64,000 nt of DNA, taken from Lysinibacillus xylanilyticus. GTDB taxonomy: Bacteria > Bacillota > Bacilli > Bacillales_A > Planococcaceae. Position numbers and translations under genes: made by a program. Where the stretch lies: positions 1 to 64,000 of the forward strand of contig NZ_MDDN01000003.1 in assembly GCF_001708185.1 (NCBI RefSeq), read 5' to 3'. The notes under the pieces are model-generated. The model did not search any database. It was not told the DNA's origin and was given only the letters and a program-made list of their open reading frames with translations. Positions within the stretch are counted from its first letter, which is position 1, and every line of letters starts with the position of its first letter. Below are positions 42,795 to 51,480 of this stretch, in pieces.

Positions 42795-43181
42795 TTAAAT
42801 TGTTACCAAAATCTCTTTTGCGATTTCATCAATTTCTTCTGCGAGTTCATTATGTGTAGGTGTTTCAGCCACTCTTGTTAAATACTCTCTAAACTGAACC
42901 TTTGACTCAATTGGTAATTTTATAACCAAAAAGTGTAAAACAAACCACTTCCAATTATCATCATCTGAAGATAAAACATCTTGCACATGTGGGACAATTT
43001 CTTCTGGAAAAGTTAAAAGTAATCCTAATATGCTTGTTGCCACTGGCCAATTCATATCTTGAATCCATTCGAGGAGGTTAGGCAGTAAAGGCAATATTAT
43101 ATCTCTATCCATTTTTTTAATTATTTCTACTCTATCATTATCAAATTTATGTCTTGGCAAAAGATCTTCAAAGTTTTCCAT
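42795..43181 (-). CDS. DUF5071 protein
   Basis: A 128-residue helical protein. DLLPRHKFDNDRVEIIKKMD followed by LLEWIQDMNWPVATSILGLL and WKWFVLHFLVIKLP matches DUF5071, a HEAT-like family often found in immunity-gene clusters beside SUKH proteins. No toxin is visible. GGAGG precedes the ATG. It ends the small-gene array. Confidence 0.75.
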   Translation of the reverse strand: MENFEDLLPRHKFDNDRVEIIKKMDRDIILPLLPNLLEWIQDMNWPVATSILGLLLTFPEEIVPHVQDVLSSDDDNWKWFVLHFLVIKLPIESKVQFREYLTRVAETPTHNELAEEIDEIAKEILVTI

Positions 43182-43373
43182 ATGTATTCCTCCCTTAGAT
43201 TTTTATATATGGCAATCTATTTATTATATCAGTCTTTATTAAACTAATTGTCGAGCGTGAATATAAGCAATTTTTACAAGGTGTGATCGCGTATTAAAAC
43301 AGGCAAAGAAACTGTGCAATGTTTGTAAATAACTTACAGGTAAAGGTGGTTTCTCACGCTGGGCAGGGAAATA

Positions 43374-43463
43374 CCCGCGGAAACAGAACAAATACCCGCG
43401 ATTGGGGAGAGAATATCCGCGTAAGAGGAGCAAATATCCGCGCGAAACAGGAGAATACCCGCG
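43374..43463. repeat. 21-bp phased array of (C/T)CCGCG (5 units)
   Basis: AATA(C/T)CCGCG-type units have their core at 43374, 43395, 43416, 43437 and 43458, exactly 21 bp apart; a degenerate sixth (ACGCG) is near 43477. Spacers are purine-rich and not conserved. It lies between two minus-strand genes. Confidence 0.95.
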
Positions 43464-43556
43464 GGAGCAGAGTAAAACGCGCAATCAGTCGAATCTTGCA
43501 TATATCACAAAAAACAGGACATGCATATAAAACCATGTCCTGTTTTATTCTAAGAA

Positions 43557-45497
43557 TTATTTAATGCAATGCATCGCTGCCTCAGCTTCATGCCACGGAA
43601 CGGAGTAGCCTTTGCCTTTTGCACAAAATATACTAGAGGATGTATAGTCAGGATCAGCATTTTTATCGTAGCCGATTTGCGCGATAACTTCTTCTGTATT
43701 ATGGCACACATCATAGCCATCAAATTGCAATGAGAGTACACCCTTCCCATTGGTGTAGGCGGCAAAGGTTGTGCTGTAGTTCATAAATGTTGCGACAGGG
43801 GCACGTCCAGTTAAGATGACGTTATTTTCAGTTAAGATTGGTGCGTCAAATGTACCTGAAGCTTGCTGAATATCGGTCATCATGCGGCCGATAAAATCAC
43901 TAGGGGCTTTAAGCTTAAAGCGATAGTAAGGCTCTAGTAATATATTTTCTGCTTGCTCAAGACCTTGCCGTAATGCCCGAAATGTTGCCTCGCGGAAATC
44001 GCCACCCTCAGTATGCTTAATATGCGCTCGTCCCGTTAAGAGTGTGAAACGAATATCCGTGACAGGAAAACCTGTTAATAAGCCATGATGATCCCGTTCG
44101 AATACATGTTTTTCTATGAGTCGCTGATTGCCAACCGATAAATCATCCGCATGGCATGCATTGACAAATGTAATGCCAGCACCACGTGTGTTTGGCTCCA
44201 TCAATAAATGTACCTCGGCGTAGTGCTTTAATGGCTCAAAATGGCCGTAGCCTGTTACAGTTGAGGCGATTGTTTCCATATATAAAATTTGTGGCTCACC
44301 AAATGAGACAGCTAGTGAGAAACGTTTGTGAAGGACTTCGGCAAGCACCTCGAGCTGGATGACGCCCATAATATGGACATGAATCTCTTGAAATTTTTCA
44401 TGCCATACGACGCGTAAAGTTGGTTCTTCGGCTTCAAGGATACGGAAAATTTTTAACACTTCTTTTATATGCTGATCGCCTGCATATTGGACTTTTGCTT
44501 GCAAGGTCGGTACTAACTCATAGGGCTGCGGGTTAGTCGTACTACCGATGATATCACCGATGTTTGCGAGACTTAGCCCTTTGACTGCGAAAATCTCCCC
44601 AGCTTCAACCTCTTGGACTGTTTCATAGCGATTTCCATTATATAATCGAATTTCCGTCACTTTTTCAGTTAGATCTCCAAACGAAAATTCATCACGAACA
44701 CGCAGAGTTCCTTGTAATGCCTTCATAAAAGTTAAGCGTTGATGTCCATCATGACGAATTTTAAATACTTCTCCTTGGAACGTTCCATTGTTGTTAAAAT
44801 GTGTCTCAGTAAGTAGAGGGAGCTGTGAAATGAATTCTTTTATCCCAGTATCTTTTAAGGCAGAGCCAGTAAAACATAAAAAGGCCTTTTCCTGTTTAAT
44901 CATCGCTTGTATATGAGTCAGGCAGTTAACGCTATCCAACGTCTCGTTAAGAAAAGCATCGAGAAGCTGCTCATCACGCTCAGCAAGCCACTCCATCATG
45001 TGATTGGAAACAAAATCAGAACGGAGCGGTTCATCTACTAATAGTACATCCTTAGAGCAGTCTTTTTGAAGCAGTGTCATAACGGCTTCGACATCTGCAC
45101 CTTCACGATCTATTTTGTTAATAAAGAAGAAGGTAGGGACATGATATTTGCGTAAAAGTTGCCACACGGTTTCAGTATGACCTTGTACTCCTTCGACCGC
45201 ACTAATAACAATGATGGCATAATCCATAACACGAATAACACGTTCCATTTCTGGCGAAAAATCGACGTGCCCAGGTGTATCGATTAACGTATATGTATCG
45301 TTTCCAATCGTCATGCGACCTTGTTCCGCAAAAATAGTAATGCCTCGCTGACGCTCGAGTTCATGATTATCTAGAAATGTATCTTGATGATCAACTCGAC
45401 CACGGGCTTGAATACTGTTTGTATGGAATAGTAACTGCTCAGAAAATGTTGTTTTTCCTGCATCGACGTGAGCGAGTACACCAATTGTTTTATGCAT
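43557..45497 (-). CDS. TetM-like ribosomal protection GTPase
   Basis: A 646-residue translational GTPase with the size and domain order of TetM/TetO and EF-G: G1 AHVDAGKTT, G2 around RGITIFAEQ, G3 DTPGHVDF, G4 NKID, then domains II-V. It removes tetracycline from ribosomes in the well-known members; chromosomal homologues in soil Bacillales may have other ribosomal roles. ATG 45497 follows GAGGA; the longer frame is less likely. The tip of domain IV should be compared with true TetM before calling it a resistance gene. Confidence 0.82.
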   Translation of the reverse strand: MHKTIGVLAHVDAGKTTFSEQLLFHTNSIQARGRVDHQDTFLDNHELERQRGITIFAEQGRMTIGNDTYTLIDTPGHVDFSPEMERVIRVMDYAIIVISAVEGVQGHTETVWQLLRKYHVPTFFFINKIDREGADVEAVMTLLQKDCSKDVLLVDEPLRSDFVSNHMMEWLAERDEQLLDAFLNETLDSVNCLTHIQAMIKQEKAFLCFTGSALKDTGIKEFISQLPLLTETHFNNNGTFQGEVFKIRHDGHQRLTFMKALQGTLRVRDEFSFGDLTEKVTEIRLYNGNRYETVQEVEAGEIFAVKGLSLANIGDIIGSTTNPQPYELVPTLQAKVQYAGDQHIKEVLKIFRILEAEEPTLRVVWHEKFQEIHVHIMGVIQLEVLAEVLHKRFSLAVSFGEPQILYMETIASTVTGYGHFEPLKHYAEVHLLMEPNTRGAGITFVNACHADDLSVGNQRLIEKHVFERDHHGLLTGFPVTDIRFTLLTGRAHIKHTEGGDFREATFRALRQGLEQAENILLEPYYRFKLKAPSDFIGRMMTDIQQASGTFDAPILTENNVILTGRAPVATFMNYSTTFAAYTNGKGVLSLQFDGYDVCHNTEEVIAQIGYDKNADPDYTSSSIFCAKGKGYSVPWHEAEAAMHCIK

Positions 45498-45539
45498 AAA
45501 AAATCCTCGTTTCTTTTTTTCGTCCAATATCATTGTAAC

Positions 45540-45835
45540 AGAAATAAAATAAAGTAAAGACTACTAATCAGTGAGGGTTTCGCCACCCCAACTCGATAGA
45601 GGAACACCCTGTTGTCCTAAAGTAATAGGGCATTTCCGGGCTGTTAATCTTCCGTTAAACTTCTTGGCTATCTGCTAGTTATGTGGAACAAAAATATTTC
45701 ATGTAAAATAGTTAGTGTTTATGTCGAAATAGTGCTACTATATTCATAATACTTATTTTTCTATTTTTTCGAGAGATTGCGAACATAAATTTCTTCTGCT
45801 AGTCTAACAATATCATTTTTAAAAAATAATAGATG
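45540..45835. other. no gene seen
   Basis: About 300 bases upstream of the riboswitch and of the TetM-like gene. It must contain the promoters of both. No ORF with a ribosome site. Confidence 0.5.
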
Positions 45836-46030
45836 TATTGGTGCAAATGATTTGTCATTTGCTTAAAAGGGAAATCGGTGCGAATCCGATGCTGTCCCGC
45901 AACTGTAAATGGGGAGTCTATACAAGATGCCACTGTAGCCATGCTATGGGAAGGCGTATAGATGATGAACCTAAGCCAGGATACCTGCCAATATGTAATC
46001 TTTGCTTAAACCACGAGGATGGGGCTAGTG
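45836..46030 (+). promoter_or_regulatory. cobalamin riboswitch
   Basis: The consensus blocks of the adenosylcobalamin riboswitch are present in order: AAAAGGGAAATCGGTGCGAA, ATCCGATGCTGTCCCGCAAC followed by TGTAA, and the B12 box AAGCCAGGATACCTGCC near 45972-45990. The ORF across it is not real. It should shut off downstream expression when cobalamin is plentiful. Confidence 0.95.
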
Positions 46031-46062
46031 AATAGGTTGTAGAACCCATCTTTCACTATGCG

Positions 46063-46090
46063 AACCTCTTGGAAACAAGGGGTTTTTTTA
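46063..46090 (+). terminator. riboswitch terminator
   Basis: AACCTCTT (46063-46070) pairs with AAGGGGTT (46077-46084) and is followed by seven T residues. It is the likely expression platform. Confidence 0.85.
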
Positions 46091-46116
46091 TGCCCTTTTT
46101 AACTTATGTTTAGCGG

Positions 46117-46337
46117 GTGTGGATTCGGTAAGGTGGTCTTAGGGGATGTTAGCCTAAAACCACAGCATCGTTGCGATAACGGCTAACTGACCTGCATCGG
46201 TGCTGTGTTGCCGCTGCCGCTACGCTTTCGCGCAGTTAAAACCCTTTTGCTGGCCTAAGCACAAAAAACATTTGTTGCTGACGCTTCGCTTTCGCACAAA
46301 AAACATTTGCTGGCCTAAGCACAAAGCCGAATCCGGA
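46117..46337. repeat. repeat element between riboswitch and its genes
   Basis: About 220 bases bounded by GGATTCGG (near 46119) and CCGAATCC (near 46328), with an internal duplication of AAAAAACATTTG...GGCCTAAGCACAAA and the GCTTCGCTTTCGC motif of the dispersed family. It fills most of the space between terminator and ATG. Confidence 0.7.
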
Positions 46338-46426
46338 CGCAATTATGCCGAGGTATAATTGATCATTCAGTAGCGAGGAAGTCAAGGGATTTCTTTCTAT
46401 ATATTTGACACAAAGGAGACGAGGAC

Positions 46427-47422
46427 ATGAAAAAATGGAAAAGCTTGTGGCTTGTCTTTGCAATAGCAATAATCGCTATTCTAGGAGCATGTAATGCAAA
46501 GGACAAATCAGAATCAGCTGCACAAGGTGAGAAGGTAGAGCCTGCACAAACTGACAAGACAGAGATCACAATTGACAATAATGGAACGACACAAGTGTAT
46601 ACAGAAGCACCCAAAAAAGCGATTAGCTTAAATCAACATGTAACAGAAATTATGTTGGCATTAGGCTTGGAAGATTCTATGGTAGGTACCGCCTATTTAG
46701 ATGACAATATTTATGAGCCCCTACAAGCTGCCTACGATAAAGTGCCTGTGTTAGCTAAACAGTATCCTTCAAAGGAACAGGTTATTGATGCAGAAGCAGA
46801 TTTTTTATACGGCGGTTGGAAAAGCGCCTTTGGAGAGAAAGGTGTTGGTACACAGGAAGAGCTTGAGGCATTAGGGATTCACACTTATTTACATACAGCC
46901 TCAAGTATGACGAAACCAACATTAGAAGATATTTTCACAGATATCCGAAATATCGCAAAAATATTCCGTGTCGAAGAACGTGGAGATGCTTTAATTGCAC
47001 AAATGACCAAAGATGTAGAAGCTGTACGTGCGAAATTACCACAAAATGGGGAAGAACTGCGTGTATTAGTGTTTGATAGTGGTGATAAAGATGTCCTTAC
47101 TGCTGGACAAAACTTTATGAATGAGCTTGTGACGATTGCTGGTGGTAAAAATATTTTTGGTGATGTGGAATCAGGATGGACTACGGTATCAAAAGAAGAT
47201 GCAGTAGATCGTAATCCAGAAGTCGTTGTTGTTGTTGATTACGGAGAAACAAAGGCGGAACAAAAAATTAACTTCTTAAAAAATGATCCTGCCTTAAAAG
47301 AAATGGAAGCTGTTAAAAATGAACACTTTGTGATCTTACCGCTTTCTGCTGCATCAGAAGGGGTTCGTGCTGCAGAAGCTATTCAAATTTTAGCAAAAGG
47401 CTTTTACCCTGAAAACTTTTAG
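46427..47422 (+). CDS. BtuF-like ABC transporter binding lipoprotein
   Basis: A 331-residue substrate-binding lipoprotein of the corrinoid/siderophore type. The signal ends in the lipobox ILGAC, so the mature protein is lipid-anchored. The two-lobed FecB/BtuF fold is seen in KKAISLNQHVTEIMLALGLE, EADFLYGGWKSAFG and KNIFGDVESGWTTVSKEDAV. ACAAAGGAGACG precedes the ATG. The riboswitch upstream makes cobalamin the likely ligand. No permease or ATPase gene follows, so it must share a transporter encoded elsewhere. Confidence 0.87.
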   Translation: MKKWKSLWLVFAIAIIAILGACNAKDKSESAAQGEKVEPAQTDKTEITIDNNGTTQVYTEAPKKAISLNQHVTEIMLALGLEDSMVGTAYLDDNIYEPLQAAYDKVPVLAKQYPSKEQVIDAEADFLYGGWKSAFGEKGVGTQEELEALGIHTYLHTASSMTKPTLEDIFTDIRNIAKIFRVEERGDALIAQMTKDVEAVRAKLPQNGEELRVLVFDSGDKDVLTAGQNFMNELVTIAGGKNIFGDVESGWTTVSKEDAVDRNPEVVVVVDYGETKAEQKINFLKNDPALKEMEAVKNEHFVILPLSAASEGVRAAEAIQILAKGFYPENF

Positions 47423-47431
47423 ACTAAATAA

Positions 47432-47460
47432 GGAGCTAGCGACTTGCTAGTTCTTTTTTT
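47432..47460 (+). terminator. weak terminator between the cobalamin-linked genes
   Basis: GGAGCTAGC and GCTAGTTCT pair imperfectly and run into T residues, which would lower expression of the following gene. Confidence 0.5.
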
Positions 47461-47476
47461 ATAAGGAGAGTTATAA

Positions 47477-48136
47477 ATGAATGCATTTTGTAAAAATATA
47501 CCGGACAAAACATTTGAAAAGCTAAATCATAATGGAGAGTTTACACGACTTGCAGTTAGCCCGGGTATTATTAATAAACATTATACCCCTGCACAATTTC
47601 AAGCAATGGCAAAGGTTGTAGGAGAAATTGGTGCAATCAAATACTCCACTTCTTACAGTATATTATTATCTATTCCGACAGTAGATGTAGCAGATACGAC
47701 TAAGGAGCTACAAGATGCTGGCCTGTATGTGGCAAAGCAAGGACCAATTGTTGTGATGAAGGCTTGCGATTTCTGTGATGGGGATAAGATGGAGGCAGCA
47801 CCGATTACTGAACAGCTATTTCATTCATTAGAAGGAATATTGGTCCCTACAAGATTACGTTTAAACGTAAATGGCTGTGCCTCTGCCTGCTACAATGCAG
47901 TGTATGATGATATTGGCCTTGTTTATCAAAAAGATAGCTTTGATGTCTATTTAGGGGCGGTGCCAATGGGGGCAAATGCGCAAGCTGGGACGCTCTTTGC
48001 TAAAAGGGTGGCAGTTGACAGTATTGAAAGTTTACTTCATGAAATCATTCGACTCTATAATGAGCATGCTCGTCCGAATGAACCTTTTTATAAATTTTAT
48101 CGCAGAACAAATTCTGCTGAGTATTGGAAAATGTAA
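47477..48136 (+). CDS. short nitrite/sulfite reductase-like protein
   Basis: A 219-residue protein with one half of the nitrite/sulfite reductase (NIR_SIR) fold. It has cysteines in KACDFCDGDK (C-x2-C) and NVNGCASACYN (C-x3-C), the second matching the Fe4S4-sirohaem site and the first deviating from the usual C-x5-C. The second half and any FAD domain are missing. AAGGAGAG precedes the ATG. Being downstream of a cobalamin riboswitch, it may relate to corrinoid metabolism, as the NIR_SIR protein CobG does, but this is inference. Confidence 0.75.
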   Translation: MNAFCKNIPDKTFEKLNHNGEFTRLAVSPGIINKHYTPAQFQAMAKVVGEIGAIKYSTSYSILLSIPTVDVADTTKELQDAGLYVAKQGPIVVMKACDFCDGDKMEAAPITEQLFHSLEGILVPTRLRLNVNGCASACYNAVYDDIGLVYQKDSFDVYLGAVPMGANAQAGTLFAKRVAVDSIESLLHEIIRLYNEHARPNEPFYKFYRRTNSAEYWKM

Positions 48137-48187
48137 AAAAGTGATGATAAAACACGCTACTTTTTTTGAGTTTTAGACCATCTTTTT

Positions 48188-48327
48188 GTTTCTTCTATTG
48201 GAATACTCGAGCCAACTTTCATGGTATTTTTGACAATAATCCAGCGCCAATATGTTCATCTCCTCGTGAAGCTATTTCTCAAGTATTAGTAATAGGAGAG
48301 CGTTTAGGTAAAAGTTGCATACTTTGA
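48188..48327 (+). pseudogene. C-terminal fragment of an unrecognised gene
   Basis: The frame ending in TGA at 48325 reads NTRANFHGIFDNNPAPICSS and REAISQVLVIGERLGKSCIL. It has clear coding character but no start. The rest of the gene is gone. Confidence 0.35.
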
Positions 48328-48518
48328 AATAAATTATATCCGTAGATCTTCGTCATTATTGCGAAGCAGCTACTTTTTTTCAGTGTATGTTTTTAAACAT
48401 CTCAAATAAGGTATAACACGGGTAATTTTAAAAATTTTCTGTTTATAAGGAGGAATAATACTTAGGGCGTCGAAATATTGTACTATGTAATGCAATTAAC
48501 AAAAAGGGGCGGGAAAAT

Positions 48519-50507
48519 ATGACATCCAAACAAGGGATTAAACCGGAAGATCTATATCAATTAAAATCAGTGGCAAATCCACAAGTATCACCTGATGGAA
48601 CAGAAGTAGTCTATGTAGGGACTTATATCGACGACAAGAAAAAAGACTATGTGTCTAATTTATATTACATAAACTTGGATGAAAAAATTCCTCAACAATG
48701 GACATTTGGTGAAGATAAAACAAATTCACCTATTTGGTCTCCAGATGGCAGTAAAATCGCGTTTGTGTCAACGAGAAATGGCAAACCACAAATTTTTGTG
48801 CTTTCTAAAACAGGTGGAGAGGCGAAGCAAGTGACTCATTGTAAAAACGGTGCGACATCACCTGTTTGGTCGCCGTGTGGCAAGAAAATAGCCTTCTCTG
48901 TAAAGCTTGGTAAAAATGAAAGCATTGATGATCAAGCTGAACATGATAAGAAAGAAGACAAAGAACTAAAACCACTTGAAATTGAAAAGATGAAACATAA
49001 GTCAGATGCAGCTGGATTTCTGGATATGGAGCAATTTACTCAAATTGCAAGCGTCAATCTTGAATCTGGGAAATTAGAGCTGATGACGGAAGGAAAACAT
49101 CATTTCCAGGTTGGTACATGGTCTCCAAACGGTAAATATCTTTCTTACAGTGCAGACGTAACAGAGGATCTAGATTTTTCATTCATGAGTGATCTGTACT
49201 TATTGGATGTAGAAACGAAACATGCGCGCAAGCTAACGGAAGGAACAGGGATGTTCTACCAAACTTCATGGTCTCCGAACAGTCGCTACATAGCTTATGT
49301 TGGAAGTGAAAGAGAATTTGAAAATGCGACACATGCCAAGCTTTGGATTTATGATTTGGAACATAACCTTACGACATGTGTAACGAGTGAATTTGACGCG
49401 CCTGTCGGTGATTTTGTTGTGGGTGATTTCCTTCAAGGTGTTGTTGCTCCGCGTGTTCAATGGTTGGAGGATAGTGAAAGCTTTTACTTCCAAGTGACAG
49501 ATCACGGAAATACAGCCATTTATTTTGGCAACCTTTCTGGAGAATTATATCCCGCTATTCATGATGATCAGTATGTATATGGTTTTTCACTTGATCCAAA
49601 AAATGATAAAGCGGTAGTCGCGATTAGCACGACGACAAATCCTGGCGACCTATTTTACGTAAATTTAAATACTGGTGAAAAGGAACAGCTGACTAGGGTG
49701 AATGAAGAATTTTTAAAGACGAGAGAATTATCTGTGCCAGAAGCAATTGAATATGAAGGGGCAGATGGCTGGAAAGTAAGCGGCTGGATGATGAAGCCAA
49801 TCGGCTATGAAGAAGGGGAAAAATATCCACTTATTCTTGAAATCCATGGTGGTCCGCATGCGATGTATGCCAACACCTATTTTAATGAATTTCAAATCCT
49901 TGCTGCACAAGGCTTTGCGGTTCTCTATACGAATCCACGGGGAAGTCATGGATACGGACAGAAATTTGTTGATGCAGTCCGTGGTGATTATGGCGGCAAT
50001 GATTATCATGATCTAATGGCTGCTGTTGATTTTGCATTGGAGCATTATGATTTTATTGATCAAGACCGTCTCGGTGTAACAGGTGGGAGTTACGGGGGCT
50101 TTATGACAAACTGGATTGTCGGACATACCAATCGCTTTAAAGCCGCTGTTACGCAACGTTGCATTTCTAACTGGATTAGCTTTTACGGCGTAAGTGATAT
50201 CGGCTATTACTTCAATGACTGGCAAATCCAAGCGGGACTAGACAATATAGAGAAGCTATGGCATCATTCACCGCTTAAATATGTGGACAATGTGGAGACG
50301 CCGCTGTTAATTTTACACAGCGAAAAAGACTATCGTTGTCCGATTGAACAGGCAGAGCAATTATTTATCGCCTTGAAACACCGTAAAAAAGAAACAAAAT
50401 TTGTTCGCTTCCCTGAATCCAATCACGAACTTTCAAGGAGCGGAAAACCAACGTTAAGAATCAATAGACTAGAATATATTAGGGATTGGTTTGTGGAATA
50501 TCTGTAA
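48519..50507 (+). CDS. S9 family peptidase (acylaminoacyl-peptidase type)
   Basis: A 662-residue serine peptidase. The N-terminal half is a beta-propeller with repeated SPDG/WSPxGxKIAF motifs; the C-terminal alpha/beta-hydrolase domain carries GGSYGGFMTNW (nucleophile Ser), the acid in LILHSEKDYRCP and the His in ESNHELSR. It cleaves short peptides in the cytoplasm. There is no signal peptide. GGGGCGGG precedes the ATG. Length matches the family. Confidence 0.93.
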   Translation: MTSKQGIKPEDLYQLKSVANPQVSPDGTEVVYVGTYIDDKKKDYVSNLYYINLDEKIPQQWTFGEDKTNSPIWSPDGSKIAFVSTRNGKPQIFVLSKTGGEAKQVTHCKNGATSPVWSPCGKKIAFSVKLGKNESIDDQAEHDKKEDKELKPLEIEKMKHKSDAAGFLDMEQFTQIASVNLESGKLELMTEGKHHFQVGTWSPNGKYLSYSADVTEDLDFSFMSDLYLLDVETKHARKLTEGTGMFYQTSWSPNSRYIAYVGSEREFENATHAKLWIYDLEHNLTTCVTSEFDAPVGDFVVGDFLQGVVAPRVQWLEDSESFYFQVTDHGNTAIYFGNLSGELYPAIHDDQYVYGFSLDPKNDKAVVAISTTTNPGDLFYVNLNTGEKEQLTRVNEEFLKTRELSVPEAIEYEGADGWKVSGWMMKPIGYEEGEKYPLILEIHGGPHAMYANTYFNEFQILAAQGFAVLYTNPRGSHGYGQKFVDAVRGDYGGNDYHDLMAAVDFALEHYDFIDQDRLGVTGGSYGGFMTNWIVGHTNRFKAAVTQRCISNWISFYGVSDIGYYFNDWQIQAGLDNIEKLWHHSPLKYVDNVETPLLILHSEKDYRCPIEQAEQLFIALKHRKKETKFVRFPESNHELSRSGKPTLRINRLEYIRDWFVEYL

Positions 50508-50519
50508 GAGAAAATATTG

Positions 50520-50558
50520 GTGGCTTAAAACGTGAAAATACTTTTTAAGCCACTTTTT
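50520..50558 (+). terminator. terminator of the peptidase gene
   Basis: GTGGCTTAAAA and TTTTAAGCCAC form an 11-bp stem followed by T residues. Confidence 0.88.
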
Positions 50559-50644
50559 TAATTTACATTGTGAGGGAGAATGCTTTGTTTTAATCAACAT
50601 TGAAAAGGCACCAGATAGTAGGAACACCTTTTTGAGAGACTAGG

Positions 50645-51187
50645 CTATTTATTAATGATCCCATAATAAACTATATCCTCGTATTTACCATCTTTTATGA
50701 CGTGATCCTTTAAAATTCCTTCTTGTTTCATACCAATCTTCTCCATTACTTTTCCTGAAGCGGGGTTCGATGAAAAATAGCGGGCAAACACTTTGTGCAG
50801 TTTCTTTTCTTCAAAAGCAAATTGTAGAATCGCCTGCGCCGCCTCCGTAGCATAGCCTTTTCCCCAATATGGCTCGCCAATCCAATAGGCTATTTCACCT
50901 TGGTTAAAATCAATATTGTTCGATAATCCAATTGATCCATATAATTCGCCAGTCTCCTTATCTGTAACTGCAAACTCATACGAAAAATCCTCGATAAGAT
51001 TATCATAATGGAATTCAATCCATGATAATGCATCATCTATACTATACGGAAAAGGTAGGTACATCGTGCTTTTATAAATATTATAATTATTGCAAAGTGT
51101 CGCAACCGTTTCTGCATCAGATGTTTGAAATAATCTAAGAACAAGCCTTTTTGTTGTAATCATTAATTTTTCAGGAACATATGCCAT
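50645..51187 (-). CDS. GNAT N-acetyltransferase, RimJ/RimL type
   Basis: A 180-residue acetyltransferase: TKRLVLRLFQTSDAETVATL at the start, GEIAYWIGEPYWGKGYATEA (motif A, about residues 95-115) and FSSNPASGKVMEKIGMKQEG. This is the RimJ/RimL branch that often modifies ribosomal proteins. It is the fifth GNAT gene of the window. The ribosome site is weak. Substrate unknown. Confidence 0.87.
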   Translation of the reverse strand: MAYVPEKLMITTKRLVLRLFQTSDAETVATLCNNYNIYKSTMYLPFPYSIDDALSWIEFHYDNLIEDFSYEFAVTDKETGELYGSIGLSNNIDFNQGEIAYWIGEPYWGKGYATEAAQAILQFAFEEKKLHKVFARYFSSNPASGKVMEKIGMKQEGILKDHVIKDGKYEDIVYYGIINK

Positions 51188-51267
51188 TCAATCATCTCCA
51201 TTAAATTATTATTTCGAACTCATCACCAAAAATTGAGGATGACATATGTTAAACGTATGCCATGGGA

Positions 51268-51343
51268 TACGTTGATGTCCGTTCCGACTGGACGCCCTAG
51301 AAAAGTGCCCAGTCGGAACGAACATTAACCCCACGTTATGGTG
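51268..51343. repeat. dispersed repeat copy with hairpin
   Basis: GTTCCGACTGG (51280-51290) and CCAGTCGGAAC (51309-51319) are perfect inverted repeats of 11 bp, enclosing ACGCCCTAGAAAAGTG. The right side continues AACATTAACCCCACGTTATG, as in the copies at 5600 and 38340. Confidence 0.75.
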
Positions 51344-51441
51344 AAAGAACTATAATTTGTAAATTACATTATATGACAAGCGGAAAATTTGGACAATGAC
51401 ACGAGAGGGGGTTATCATAAAAAAATTTTCCCAAACAAAAA

Positions 51442-51471
51442 AGACAGAATGCTAAGAAAGCGATTCTGTCT
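51442..51471 (-). terminator. terminator of the RlmI-like gene
   Basis: AGACAGAAT and ATTCTGTCT form a 9-bp stem; on the minus strand six T residues follow. Confidence 0.88.
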
Positions 51472-51480
51472 GTGTAGTAT

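Noticed and set aside
37689-43181. Class of integron cassettes with attC sites
   Set aside because: No integrase gene is in the window and the hairpins act as terminators; the recombination idea is kept only as a hypothesis.
43239-43564. ORFs with repeated RGY or NTR motifs
   Set aside because: By-products of the 21-bp CCGCG array, open in three frames.
45838-46035. 65-codon ORF
   Set aside because: It lies on top of the cobalamin riboswitch and has no coding character.
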